NCBI GenBank assembly: GCA_902635845.1
Contig: CACPPK010000001.1
Location: 1-64,000, forward strand
Direction: 5' to 3'
DNA: 64,000 bases
Origin: an uncultured Pelagibacteraceae bacterium
GTDB lineage: Bacteria > Pseudomonadota > Alphaproteobacteria > Pelagibacterales > Pelagibacteraceae
Shown here one piece after another: positions 25,859 through 34,406 of the stretch. The notes below the pieces were generated by a model, which saw only the letters and a program-made list of their open reading frames with translations, did no database searches and was not told the DNA's origin. The stretch's first letter is position 1, and the number at the start of each line of letters is the position of its first letter. The translations under genes were made by a program, and so were the position numbers.

Positions 25859-26863
25859 GTGAAAACACCTCTTCTAAAAAAACAAATTGTTAAGATTTTT
25901 CAAAAATATGGTTTAAGTAAAGATCATGCTTTGATTTCTGCCAACGCATTAATCAATGCTGAACTAGTTGGTGCATATGGACATGGTTTATCAAGACTTA
26001 AAATGTACTGTGATCGAATTTCCAAAAAAGTAATTAATCCGAAACCAAAAATTATAATTAAAAAAATTTCTTCTTCTATTTCACACATAGATGCAAAAAA
26101 TAGTATTGGTTTTGTTGCAGCTGATCTAGGTATTAAAACTGCAATTAAACATGCACAAAAAACTGGTATAGGAATGGTAGCAGTTAAAAATAGTGGTCAC
26201 TATGGTTTGTCTGGTTATTACGCAGAACAAGCAGTAAAGAAAAATTTAATTACAATGATCTATACAAATGCTCCACCTGCAGTTGCTCCCCATGGTGCTT
26301 TAAAATCTTTATTTGGAACAAATCCAATTTGTTTTGGATCCCCTACCGGTTCTAAAATTCCTTTTATTTTAGATACATCGATTTCAGTAATTAATAGAGG
26401 CAAAATTAGAGTTGCAGCAAGAAACAATCAATCTATTCCTGCGGGAGTTGCTTTAGATAAATTTGGCAAACCAACTATTAATGCAAAAAAAGCGTTGGCG
26501 GGTGTACAATTACCAATTGCAGGTTTTAGGGGTTCAGGGCTTGCTTGGATGGTAGATATTTTAAGTGGAGTTTTAACTGGAGGAAATCATGCAGGAAGAG
26601 TCAAAGATCCATTTGATGATTTTTCAGGCCCACAAAATATTGGACATTTATTTATAACTTTTAAAGCAAATTTATTTCAGAAAAATTATAACCAACGAAT
26701 TAAAGACAATATTAAAACTATAAAAAAACTTCCAAAGATAAAAGGTATTAAGGAAATAATGTATCCAGGACAAAATAAATATGCCCGGTATAAAAAAAAC
26801 TCAAAAAAAGAAATTTCTATACCGGATATAATAAAGAAAGATTTGGAAACCTTAATAAGTTAA
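25859..26863 (+). CDS. Malate/L-lactate/sulfolactate-type dehydrogenase (Ldh_2 family)
   Basis: NAD(P)-dependent 2-hydroxyacid dehydrogenase of 334 residues, starting at GTG directly after the previous stop (TAA-GTG). Family marks are AYGHGLSRLKMY near residue 40 (substrate arginine), AVKNSGHYGLSGYYAE with the catalytic histidine near 118, TNAPPAVAPHGALKSLFGTNPICF, and GFRGSGLAWMVDILSGVLTGG. The family includes malate, ureidoglycolate and 2,3-diketogulonate enzymes and ComC sulfolactate dehydrogenase. Next to a TRAP importer and close to an HpsN-like gene, sulfolactate is an attractive substrate, but this is inference. It overlaps the convergent small gene by 12 bp. Confidence 0.87.
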   Translation: MKTPLLKKQIVKIFQKYGLSKDHALISANALINAELVGAYGHGLSRLKMYCDRISKKVINPKPKIIIKKISSSISHIDAKNSIGFVAADLGIKTAIKHAQKTGIGMVAVKNSGHYGLSGYYAEQAVKKNLITMIYTNAPPAVAPHGALKSLFGTNPICFGSPTGSKIPFILDTSISVINRGKIRVAARNNQSIPAGVALDKFGKPTINAKKALAGVQLPIAGFRGSGLAWMVDILSGVLTGGNHAGRVKDPFDDFSGPQNIGHLFITFKANLFQKNYNQRIKDNIKTIKKLPKIKGIKEIMYPGQNKYARYKKNSKKEISIPDIIKKDLETLIS

Positions 26864-27049
26864 CATCGTTAGAGCACCCAAAGAAACGATAACAGATGAT
26901 AAAATTATTGTTCGTTTAACTTTTTCTTTCTTCTTTTCTTCTAGAAGTCTTTGCTTTAGAACATCCACGTTAACCCTTTTTGGAGTTACGACATATTGAG
27001 AGGGGGTCTCTACAATCTCGGATGTTCTATTTAAGCTTTCTGTACTCAT
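26852..27049 (-). CDS. Small tail-anchored membrane protein (paralogue of 10953-11162)
   Basis: A 65-residue protein with a polar N-terminal part and one C-terminal membrane segment (TIILSSVIVSLGALTMLTY). The segment before the membrane helix, VDVLKQRLLEEKKKEKVKR, aligns gap-free with the protein at 10953-11162. No known family is recognised. Its gene is divergent from the regulator at 27166 and its end runs 12 bp into the convergent dehydrogenase gene. A second independent copy in the window supports it being a real protein family. Confidence 0.65.
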   Translation of the reverse strand: MSTESLNRTSEIVETPSQYVVTPKRVNVDVLKQRLLEEKKKEKVKRTIILSSVIVSLGALTMLTY

Positions 27050-27105
27050 ATTTCGTTTATAAGTTTAATTTTAATCATTATTAGTCTAGTTTTTACATAC
27101 TAGGG

Positions 27106-27153
27106 TTGTCCAAAATGGGTTGACTCTTATTTTACTATTGTTCATATTGGGTT
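27106..27153. promoter_or_regulatory. Tandem direct repeats upstream of the winged-helix regulator
   Basis: TTGTCCAAAATGGGTT (27106-27121) and TTGTTCATATTGGGTT (27138-27153) agree at 13 of 16 positions. Their starts are 32 bp apart, about three helical turns. The first contains the palindrome CCA-AAA-TGG. The second copy ends 12 bp before the regulator's ATG, so autoregulation is a natural guess. Confidence 0.45.
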
Positions 27154-27165
27154 TTTTTTAAAAAC

Positions 27166-28125
27166 ATGAGTACTTTACCTAGTATATCCGAGCACATTGA
27201 TGAGAAGATTATTAATAAAGTAATTCAAGATAATTTTGCCGCACTAGCACCCTGTTATTTTACTTTAACAAGTAATTGGTTTGTAAGAGCCTATGATCAT
27301 TGGAAAGACATAGATAAGTTCGTCATCATTATATATTTGATACATCAAGACCTTATATATTTCAGACAAAATGGCTTAAAAATTAACTACGAAACGTTTT
27401 ACGAAAAAAAATCAATTGAAATTAATAAAATTAATATTTCAGACATATCAAAAGATCTAGGAGTTCCTAAAGAAAGTGTTAGAAGAAAAGTTTTAGAATT
27501 GGAAAAACAAAAAGTTATTAAAAGAATGGGTAAGAAAATTTTTGTTGTTAGAGATACACTTTACTCAGCTAAAGCAGTCGAAACACTTACGGAGGTTGCT
27601 AATATATTACATGAATTTAATAAAATTTTAAAAAAAGAGAAACTAGTAACTGAAGTTTATTCTGTTAAAGAAATAATATTAGCAATAAAAGAAAATTTTT
27701 CCTACAGCTTGTATCAGTTTAATAAATTTTGGTTTGCTTACATAAATAGATGGAGAAAAGAGCTAAAAGATTTAGAAACTATGTGTATTGGTATGGTTGT
27801 ATTAATTAACGCAGTTAAAAATAAAAATTTTGTTCCAAAAAAAAATATAAGTTCTTACCATAAGGAACTTATGGACTCTGATACTAGAGGTGTAAATGCT
27901 ATGTCAATTTCTGAGATAACTGGTATTCCAAGACCTACGGTTGTGAGAAAACTAAAATATTTAATTGATAAAAAGTATCTTCATATAAATGAAAAAAAAT
28001 TAATTACATTCAAAGCTAAAGACAGTGCATTTATAACAACTAAGGGAATGGTCAACAAAAATATGATTAGCTTAAGTAATTTTATTTATAAAGTTTTTAA
28101 TCAGATAAGAATAATAAATTCTTAA
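27166..28125 (+). CDS. DNA-binding protein with two duplicated winged-helix modules
   Basis: A 319-residue protein of no family I can name. It holds two helix-turn-helix units: ISDISKDLGVPKESVRRKVLELEKQ (about 88-112) with a wing (VIKRMGKKIFVV), and ISEITGIPRPTVVRKLKYLIDKK (about 247-269) with a wing (YLHINEKKLITF). Each is preceded by a matching helical stretch (WFVRAYDHWKDIDKF and FWFAYINRWRKEL), so the whole protein looks like an internal duplication. One chain could therefore bind a two-half-site operator alone. Direct repeats lie just before its start. It is a candidate regulator for the adjoining sulfonate-related loci, though nothing in the sequence proves the target. Confidence 0.75.
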   Translation: MSTLPSISEHIDEKIINKVIQDNFAALAPCYFTLTSNWFVRAYDHWKDIDKFVIIIYLIHQDLIYFRQNGLKINYETFYEKKSIEINKINISDISKDLGVPKESVRRKVLELEKQKVIKRMGKKIFVVRDTLYSAKAVETLTEVANILHEFNKILKKEKLVTEVYSVKEIILAIKENFSYSLYQFNKFWFAYINRWRKELKDLETMCIGMVVLINAVKNKNFVPKKNISSYHKELMDSDTRGVNAMSISEITGIPRPTVVRKLKYLIDKKYLHINEKKLITFKAKDSAFITTKGMVNKNMISLSNFIYKVFNQIRIINS

Positions 28126-28973
28126 TTAGACTTTCTTAAAATAAAAATAAAAATAAATCCTGTTATATACATGATTAATGCATAAGCAGCTGTCGGTATT
28201 GCGTATAATATATCAGTGCCAAAAATTTGTGTAGAAACGAATATAGCTAAAGTACCATTTTGTAATCCACATTCTAAGGCAATACACCTCATTTGCTTAA
28301 TCCCTGTGGTAAAAGCTTTCGCGATGTAGTATGCAATAACCATCATCGATACGTTTAATATTAAAGTAATTAAACCAGCTTGCATTATAAAACTAATTAA
28401 ATTTTCTCTTTCTTCGTAAAACGCTGCGAAGAAGAAAATTACAAATAAAACAATATTAAGCTTGTTAAATATACCAACTTTAGATGCTATAAAATTTTCA
28501 GCAACTTTTCTGATAATCATTCCTAAAATTACAGGGACCGTTACAACTAAAAACATTTTTAGTGCTATTCCTGTCATTGAAATATTTTGTGACATTTCTG
28601 TTATTCCAAGTAAATCTGCAGATGTAAAAATTATCAACGGAACAGTAATTATACTTAATAAACTAATTACAGCAGTCAAAGATATTGATAATGCAACATC
28701 TCCATCAGCAAATTTTGTCATAATATTAGATGTAACTCCACCTGGAGCTGCAGCTATGATCATAACCCCTATTGCTATTTCTGGCGGTGCTCTAAAAATT
28801 AAAATTAATATGTATGCTACAATTGGAAGAATTATTAATTGAGAAACAAAGCCTACAATAAAATCTTTTGGTGTTTTTAATACTCTTCCAAAATCTTCTA
28901 GTTTTAATCCTAGACCTAAGCCTAGCATTATCAAAGCCAATATAATTGGCGCTATTTTAGTTACAATTTCCAA
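28122..28973 (-). CDS. Bile acid:sodium symporter family (BASS) transporter
   Basis: An integral membrane protein of 283 residues with about nine or ten hydrophobic segments, matching the bacterial BASS/SBF family: LMLGLGLKLEDFGRVLKTPKDFIVGF at the start, AAPGGVTSNIMTKFADGDVALSISLTAV in the sodium-binding crossover region, and ALECGLQNGTLAIFVSTQIFG near the end. Bacterial members carry organic anions such as keto acids, pantoate or steroid-like compounds with sodium. It shares a 4-bp stop overlap (TTAA) with the regulator gene. Substrate unknown. Confidence 0.87.
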   Translation of the reverse strand: MEIVTKIAPIILALIMLGLGLGLKLEDFGRVLKTPKDFIVGFVSQLIILPIVAYILILIFRAPPEIAIGVMIIAAAPGGVTSNIMTKFADGDVALSISLTAVISLLSIITVPLIIFTSADLLGITEMSQNISMTGIALKMFLVVTVPVILGMIIRKVAENFIASKVGIFNKLNIVLFVIFFFAAFYEERENLISFIMQAGLITLILNVSMMVIAYYIAKAFTTGIKQMRCIALECGLQNGTLAIFVSTQIFGTDILYAIPTAAYALIMYITGFIFIFILRKSN

Positions 28974-29126
28974 AGTCCCCTCTCAGAAAAATTATACAAT
29001 AATTTTAATGTATTTGATAAATAAAATAAATTTTAAACCTGGAAGTGAATTTTTTAACAAAACAGTAACAATTTTATTAAATTCATATTAACTTTATTAA
29101 CAATATAACTTTAGAGAGAGGAAATA

Positions 29127-30164
29127 ATGAAAAATCTAATCAAGATAGCATCTATTGTCCTTCTTTTTTCAATTACATTGTTTGGTCTTACAAACAAAGC
29201 TTCTGCAGCAAAATTAACTTTATATTGCAGTGTAGAAATTGATGTTTGTGAAATGCTTGAACAAGCTTATGAAAAAGAAACAGGCACAAAAGTTGCGATG
29301 ACAAGAGCAAGTAGTGGTGAAACTTTTGCTAAAATTAAAGCAGAAGGGTCTAATCCAAAAGGAGACGTTTGGTTTGGAGGAACTGGTGATCCACACTTAA
29401 CAGCTGCTCAGGAAAATTTAACTGAAAAATATAAATCAAAACATTTTGATGATTTATTACCTGCAGCACAAAACCAAGCTAAAAATGCTGATTATAAATC
29501 AGTAGGGATTTATGTTGGTGCATTAGGTTTTGGATACAATAAAGATCTTTTGGCTAAAAAAGGTCTTCCAGCTCCAAAATCATGGATGGACTTAACTAAA
29601 CCTATTTATAAAGGTGAAATCCAAGTAGCAAATCCAAATTCATCTGGAACTGCTTACACAACTTTAGCTACAATTCTTCAAATTTTTGGAGAAGACAAAG
29701 GTTGGGATTACATGAAAAAACTTCATGCAAATATCAATACATACACAAAATCTGGTTCTGCTCCTATTAAAGCAACTGGAAGAGGTGAAAACTTAATTGG
29801 TATTTGTTTCCAGCACGATGGTGTTAAACAAACCAAAAAAGGTTTACCTGTTGTAACAGTATCTCCTGCTGAGGGAACTGGTTATGAGGTTGGATCAATG
29901 AGTATTATTGCTGGTGCAAGAAATATGAAAGAAGCTAAAAAGTTTTATGACTGGGCATTAAGTCCTGCAATACAAACTATGGTTTTCACTTCAGGAAAAT
30001 CTTTGCAAGTACCATCAAATACTAAAGCAAAAGCTGATCCTGATGCTCCAGATTTATCTACAATTAACTTAATTGATTACAATTTTAAAGTTTATGGAGA
30101 TAAAAGTACTAGAGCGAGCTTGTTATCCAAGTGGGATAACGATGTATCTGTAATTCCTAGATAA
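29127..30164 (+). CDS. AfuA-type ABC transporter substrate-binding protein
   Basis: Periplasmic binding protein of 345 residues with a signal peptide ending near NKASA-AK. It follows the family often named iron(III)-binding: LTLYCSVEIDVCEMLEQAYEKET, TRASSGETFAKIKAE, DVWFGGTGDPH, ANPNSSGTAYTTLATILQ and EGTGYEVGSMSIIAGA. At the place where FbpA/FutA proteins carry the iron-binding tyrosine pair, this protein reads GICFQHDGV, so ferric iron is doubtful. Close relatives named AfuA and those for aminoethylphosphonate bind phosphorylated or phosphonate compounds. A downstream HpsN-like gene on the same strand suggests an anionic C3 compound. Family secure, ligand inferred. Confidence 0.85.
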   Translation: MKNLIKIASIVLLFSITLFGLTNKASAAKLTLYCSVEIDVCEMLEQAYEKETGTKVAMTRASSGETFAKIKAEGSNPKGDVWFGGTGDPHLTAAQENLTEKYKSKHFDDLLPAAQNQAKNADYKSVGIYVGALGFGYNKDLLAKKGLPAPKSWMDLTKPIYKGEIQVANPNSSGTAYTTLATILQIFGEDKGWDYMKKLHANINTYTKSGSAPIKATGRGENLIGICFQHDGVKQTKKGLPVVTVSPAEGTGYEVGSMSIIAGARNMKEAKKFYDWALSPAIQTMVFTSGKSLQVPSNTKAKADPDAPDLSTINLIDYNFKVYGDKSTRASLLSKWDNDVSVIPR

Positions 30165-30176
30165 TTTTAGGAATTA
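30151..30176 (+). promoter_or_regulatory. Stem-loop spanning the binding-protein stop and permease start
   Basis: A 9-bp perfect stem TAATTCCTA / TAGGAATTA with an 8-nt loop. It covers the stop codon of the binding-protein gene and ends one base before the ATG of the permease gene. It would hide the permease start region or protect the upstream mRNA. Confidence 0.5.
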
Positions 30177-32375
30177 ATGAGAGGACTCGTTATCTGTTGG
30201 ATGCTCATAGGAGGATTGGGCTTCCTAATCTTTCCATGGTATGTAACAGGTGACGGGTTTTTCTCATTAAACTGGATATTAGAATATTCTTTAGAAGATT
30301 ACGGTTCGGTATTACCACAAGTATTTATAAATAAAAAGTATTGGCTTTTACCGATATTAGTTCCATTAATTTTTCCTTTAACAACATTAAAATTAAATCA
30401 GAATAATCCGATATATTCTAAAATTTTCTTATACTCAGGGTTAATTGGTTTTTTTTACTTTTTTCTTCAGGGATTTTCTATTGGCATAAGAGGATGGAAT
30501 TTTGAAATTTTACAATCTATTTTTGGTGATGTAGAAAATCAATTTGGTGTTGGTTCAGGTGCAGTTTTAACTTGTTGTACATTTGTATTTTATATCACTC
30601 ATGGTCTATCAGCACGTGGGTGGTTGAATGGGGATAATTTTATAGTTGGAAGTATAGGTAGTATTATAATTTTAGTTTCAACTTTTGTATTTTTTCCAAT
30701 TTTCAGAATGTTTGCAGTTGCTTTTAAAGGTACCGAAGGTGGATATGAAATAAGTAATTTTTCAGACAAAATATTTAATAAAGGAATTTGGGGGCTAGAT
30801 TGCCTTTACAGTGATTATGCTTGTGGTGTTTTTTGGAATACAGTTACTATGGGTACACTTACTGCATTTTCATCAACAATTTTGGGGTTAGCTTTTGCTT
30901 TATTAGTTGCAAGAACTAGTTTCAGATTTAAAAGAACGATTAGAATATTATCGGTATTACCAATAATTACTCCACCATTTGTAATTGGATTAGCTATAAT
31001 AATTTTATTCGGAAGAACTGGTGTTGTGAGTTCGTTTCTTGAATGGGGATTTGATATCGAGCCTTCTAGGTGGATTTATGGATTACCTGGAATATGGTTT
31101 GCCCAAACACTTGCATTCACCCCTATCGCATTTTTAGTTTTAATTGGAGTTGTTGAAAGTGTTAGTCCTTCTATGGAAGAGGCTTCACAAACATTGAGGG
31201 CTTCTAAATGGCAAGTTTTTAAAACTGTTACTTTACCATTAATGAGACCAGGTATAGCAAATGCATTTTTATTAGGTTTCATTGAAAGTTTAGCAGATTT
31301 TGGTAACCCATTAGTGCTTGGAGCAGAATACGATGTATTATCTACTGAAATATTTTTTGCAATTGTTGGTGCACAGTACGATGAAACTAAAGCGGCAATA
31401 TTAGCTATGATTTTATTATCTGTTGTTCTAGTAGTATTTTATTTACAAAACCAATGGTTAGGAAAAAAATCATATATTTCAATTTCAGGTAAAGGTGATA
31501 GCGGCGTTCATCCTGAACTTCCAAATAAAACAAAATGGATAATTTACTCAACGGTGCTTCCTTGGGCTTTATTAACATTTATTATTTATGTAATGATCAT
31601 GTTTGGTGGATTTGTAGAAATGTGGGGTGTTGATCATAGCTTTACATTAAGACATTATATTGAAGCTTTTAGTGTTGATTGGGTAAAAGAGAGAGGTTTC
31701 TTATGGACAGGAACTGCTTGGAACTCCTTTAACACTACATTTACTATAGCTCTAATTTCCTCTTTACCAACTGCTGCAATTGGAATTTTAACTGCCTACC
31801 TATTAACAAGACATAAATTTAAAGGAAAAAATGCTTTTGAATTTGGTACAATGTTAAGCTTTGCAATACCTGGTAGTGTTATCGGTGTAAGTTACGTTTT
31901 TGCTTTTAATGTTCCTCCGCTTGAAATAACAGGAACTGGAATAATCTTAGTAATCGCATTTGTATTTAGAAATATGCCTGTTGGAGTTAGAGCAGGAATA
32001 GCTGCAATGAACCAGCTAGATCCACATTTAGATGAAGCTTCATCAACTTTAAACGCCTCTAGTTCTCAAACATTTAGAAACATAATTCTTCCATTACTAA
32101 AACCTGCAATTACTGCATCTTTAGTGTTTAGCTTTGTAAGAGCTATGACTGCAATTAGTGCGGTTATCTTCTTGGTCAGTGCAAATTATGACTTAGCTGT
32201 TTCATACATACTTGGAAGATTAGAAAATAATGACTACGGCCTTGCAATAGTGTATTCATCTGCATTAATTGTAGTAATGCTGTTTACAATTACTTTGATG
32301 CAATTAATAATAGGAAAACGTAAATTAGGAAGAAGAGACCAAGCCGCTGGAATTTTACAAGGAAATTTAGGATAA
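30177..32375 (+). CDS. ABC transporter permease, two fused domains (FbpB/AfuB type)
   Basis: Inner-membrane permease of 732 residues with two transport domains in one chain. Coupling loops are visible twice: EEASQTLRASKWQVFKTVTLP (about 345) and DEASSTLNASSSQTFRNIILP (about 620). Before the first domain lies an extra N-terminal region of about 180 residues with four or five hydrophobic segments, more than in the 500-550 residue FbpB proteins. It lies between the binding-protein and ATPase genes, overlapping the latter by one base (TAATG). It forms the channel of the importer whose ligand is discussed under the binding protein. Confidence 0.9.
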   Translation: MRGLVICWMLIGGLGFLIFPWYVTGDGFFSLNWILEYSLEDYGSVLPQVFINKKYWLLPILVPLIFPLTTLKLNQNNPIYSKIFLYSGLIGFFYFFLQGFSIGIRGWNFEILQSIFGDVENQFGVGSGAVLTCCTFVFYITHGLSARGWLNGDNFIVGSIGSIIILVSTFVFFPIFRMFAVAFKGTEGGYEISNFSDKIFNKGIWGLDCLYSDYACGVFWNTVTMGTLTAFSSTILGLAFALLVARTSFRFKRTIRILSVLPIITPPFVIGLAIIILFGRTGVVSSFLEWGFDIEPSRWIYGLPGIWFAQTLAFTPIAFLVLIGVVESVSPSMEEASQTLRASKWQVFKTVTLPLMRPGIANAFLLGFIESLADFGNPLVLGAEYDVLSTEIFFAIVGAQYDETKAAILAMILLSVVLVVFYLQNQWLGKKSYISISGKGDSGVHPELPNKTKWIIYSTVLPWALLTFIIYVMIMFGGFVEMWGVDHSFTLRHYIEAFSVDWVKERGFLWTGTAWNSFNTTFTIALISSLPTAAIGILTAYLLTRHKFKGKNAFEFGTMLSFAIPGSVIGVSYVFAFNVPPLEITGTGIILVIAFVFRNMPVGVRAGIAAMNQLDPHLDEASSTLNASSSQTFRNIILPLLKPAITASLVFSFVRAMTAISAVIFLVSANYDLAVSYILGRLENNDYGLAIVYSSALIVVMLFTITLMQLIIGKRKLGRRDQAAGILQGNLG

Positions 32376-33430
32376 TGAAAAAAGCAGAAGTAAAATTTGA
32401 AAATATAACAAAAAAATTTAATGAAACTACAGCGGTAGATAATGTAAGCTGTAAATTTGACGCTGGAACTTTAACTACTTTGCTTGGTCCATCAGGTTGT
32501 GGAAAAACTACTTCACTAAGAATTATTGCAGGTCTCGAAAGAGCTACAAGCGGTAAAATATTAGTAGATGATGAAGACGTAACATTATTACCTGCAACTG
32601 ATAGAGATGTATCAATGGTATTTCAGTCTTATGCTTTATTTCCACATATGAGTGTTATTGAAAACGTATCATACGGATTAAAAATGATAAATGTTGAAAA
32701 GGAAGAATATATTCAAAAATCTTTAGAAACCCTTAAGCTAGTGAATTTAGAAGGATATGAAAATAGAATGCCATCAGAACTATCTGGTGGACAGCAGCAA
32801 AGGGTTGCTGTTGCAAGAGCAATCGTTTTAGAACCAAAAGTATTGCTTTTCGATGAACCTCTTTCAAATTTGGATGCAAAATTAAGACGACAAGTAAGAG
32901 AAGATATTAGAGAAATTCAACAAAAACTTGGAGTAACTACAATTTATGTAACCCATGACCAAGAAGAAGCTTTAGCAATATCTGATAAAGTAATTGTAAT
33001 GAATAATGCTGTTATTGCTCAAGAAGGTAGTCCAAAAGATCTTTATAATTATCCAAAAAATAAATTTGTAGCTAATTTTATAGGTGATGCAAATGTTGTA
33101 AAAGCAGAAATTTTAGACAAACAATCAAATACTTATAATTTAAAAATAGCTGAAATGAAAATTAAAGTGCAAAGTGATAAAAATTTAGAAAGTAGCGTAT
33201 CTGTAGCGCTTAGACCTGAAAAAATTTCAATTAATAAAGATAAAAAAGAAAATTCTATTCATGCAACTGTAAATAATGCTTCATTTGTGGGAAGTAGTTA
33301 TCAATATATATTAAATTCAGATGCTGGAAAACTGTTTGTTGTTTCGGGAGAAACAAATGACATATTTAAAGTTGGAGAAGAAGTCTTTTTAAGTATAAAT
33401 GACCAAGAAGTAAAAATTCTTAACGATTAA
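32375..33430 (+). CDS. ABC transporter ATP-binding protein (FbpC/PotA type)
   Basis: ATPase of 351 residues. Walker A is GPSGCGKTT, Q-loop VFQSYALFPHMSV, signature LSGGQQQRVAVARA, Walker B VLLFDEPLSNLDAKL and switch histidine YVTHDQEEALA. The C-terminal 110 residues form a TOBE-type regulatory region (VALRPEKISIN). It completes the AfuA-type importer, and its start shares one base with the permease stop. The phosphate acyltransferase gene begins 5 bp after its stop, so the operon continues. Confidence 0.92.
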   Translation: MKKAEVKFENITKKFNETTAVDNVSCKFDAGTLTTLLGPSGCGKTTSLRIIAGLERATSGKILVDDEDVTLLPATDRDVSMVFQSYALFPHMSVIENVSYGLKMINVEKEEYIQKSLETLKLVNLEGYENRMPSELSGGQQQRVAVARAIVLEPKVLLFDEPLSNLDAKLRRQVREDIREIQQKLGVTTIYVTHDQEEALAISDKVIVMNNAVIAQEGSPKDLYNYPKNKFVANFIGDANVVKAEILDKQSNTYNLKIAEMKIKVQSDKNLESSVSVALRPEKISINKDKKENSIHATVNNASFVGSSYQYILNSDAGKLFVVSGETNDIFKVGEEVFLSINDQEVKILND

Positions 33431-33435
33431 ATATT

Positions 33436-34347
33436 ATGCTATCAAGTAAAGAAATTATATGCCCAAATAATCTTCTAGATCTAGCTCATAAGAAAAAAGG
33501 TGTTAAGGTTGCAGTTGTAAACGCAGGAAAGCCTTTGCCAATGTTATCCATTCAAGATGCGGTAAATGAGAATCTAATTGAGCCAATTTTTATTGGTCAT
33601 AAAGTAGAGATAGAAAAATGTGCCGAAGATATTGGATGGGATATTTCTAAGTACGAACTTATTCATGAGCCTGTGGAGAACGATACAGCAAAAATTGCAG
33701 CTAAACTTGCAAGCGATGACAAGGTTAAAATAGTTGTCAAAGGACATATTCATACAGATGTTCTCATGAAAGAGGTTTTAAAACGTGAATACAATTTGTT
33801 AGGTAAAACAAGGTTAAGTCATATTTGGCATATGAGTATTGGTAAAGATGACAAGCCTTTGATAATCACTGATGGAGCATTAAATGTATTACCCAATGTA
33901 AAAACTAAAATGCATATCTTGAAAAATGTAGTAAATTTTTCACATAGAATAGGAATAGATAGACCAAAGATATCTGTTTTATCTGCAACAGAAGAAGTTT
34001 TAGAAAGTGTCCCAAGCTCTATTGAAGCTGCAGAAATTACAAAATTAGCTAAAGATGAAAATTTAAATGCCGATGTTTTTGGTCCTTTAGCATTTGATAA
34101 TAGTATTTCAAAAAAATCGGCAGCAATAAAAGGAATTAAAAATTTGGTTGCTGGTGAGGCAGATGTATTGTTAGTACCAAGTGTAGAAACTGGGAATGCT
34201 TTGGTTAAAATGCTTATCTATTTTAGTGGAGCTTGTGCCGCAGGAGTTGTTGTTGGTGGAAAAGTACCAGTCGTCATAACAAGTAGATCTGATGAAGCTC
34301 AAGCGCGATTAGCTTCAATTGCTGCAGCAGTAGTCGCTTTAGACTAA
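33436..34347 (+). CDS. Phosphate acetyl/butyryltransferase family protein
   Basis: A 303-residue enzyme of the Pta/Ptb family that moves an acyl group between CoA and phosphate. The visible family text includes VKVAVVNAG, EPIFIGHK, ADVFGPLAFDNSIS, GEADVLLVPSVETGNALVKML and GVVVGGKVPVVITSRSD. Members of this short form prefer acetyl or butyryl groups. It starts 5 bp after the ABC ATPase gene and precedes the HpsN-like gene. In sulfonate-degrading bacteria a Pta follows sulfoacetaldehyde acetyltransferase (Xsc), which makes acetyl phosphate; no xsc is seen in this window. Family good; link to sulfonates inferred. Confidence 0.85.
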   Translation: MLSSKEIICPNNLLDLAHKKKGVKVAVVNAGKPLPMLSIQDAVNENLIEPIFIGHKVEIEKCAEDIGWDISKYELIHEPVENDTAKIAAKLASDDKVKIVVKGHIHTDVLMKEVLKREYNLLGKTRLSHIWHMSIGKDDKPLIITDGALNVLPNVKTKMHILKNVVNFSHRIGIDRPKISVLSATEEVLESVPSSIEAAEITKLAKDENLNADVFGPLAFDNSISKKSAAIKGIKNLVAGEADVLLVPSVETGNALVKMLIYFSGACAAGVVVGGKVPVVITSRSDEAQARLASIAAAVVALD

Positions 34348-34406
34348 ATGATTCATTGAATTTCAAAAGAAATTCATTTAAATAAACGAAATTTTAAAGG
34401 AGAGAA

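Noticed and set aside
29127-33430. Annotation as a ferric iron importer (FutABC/FbpABC)
   Set aside because: The tyrosine pair expected for iron binding is not seen at its place, and the operon context is enzymatic, so only the family name is used.
34357-34376. Stem-loop TGAATTTC/GAAATTCA between the Pta-type and HpsN-like genes as a terminator
   Set aside because: The stem is all A-T except one pair per half-turn and no T-run follows; such stems are common by chance in this composition.
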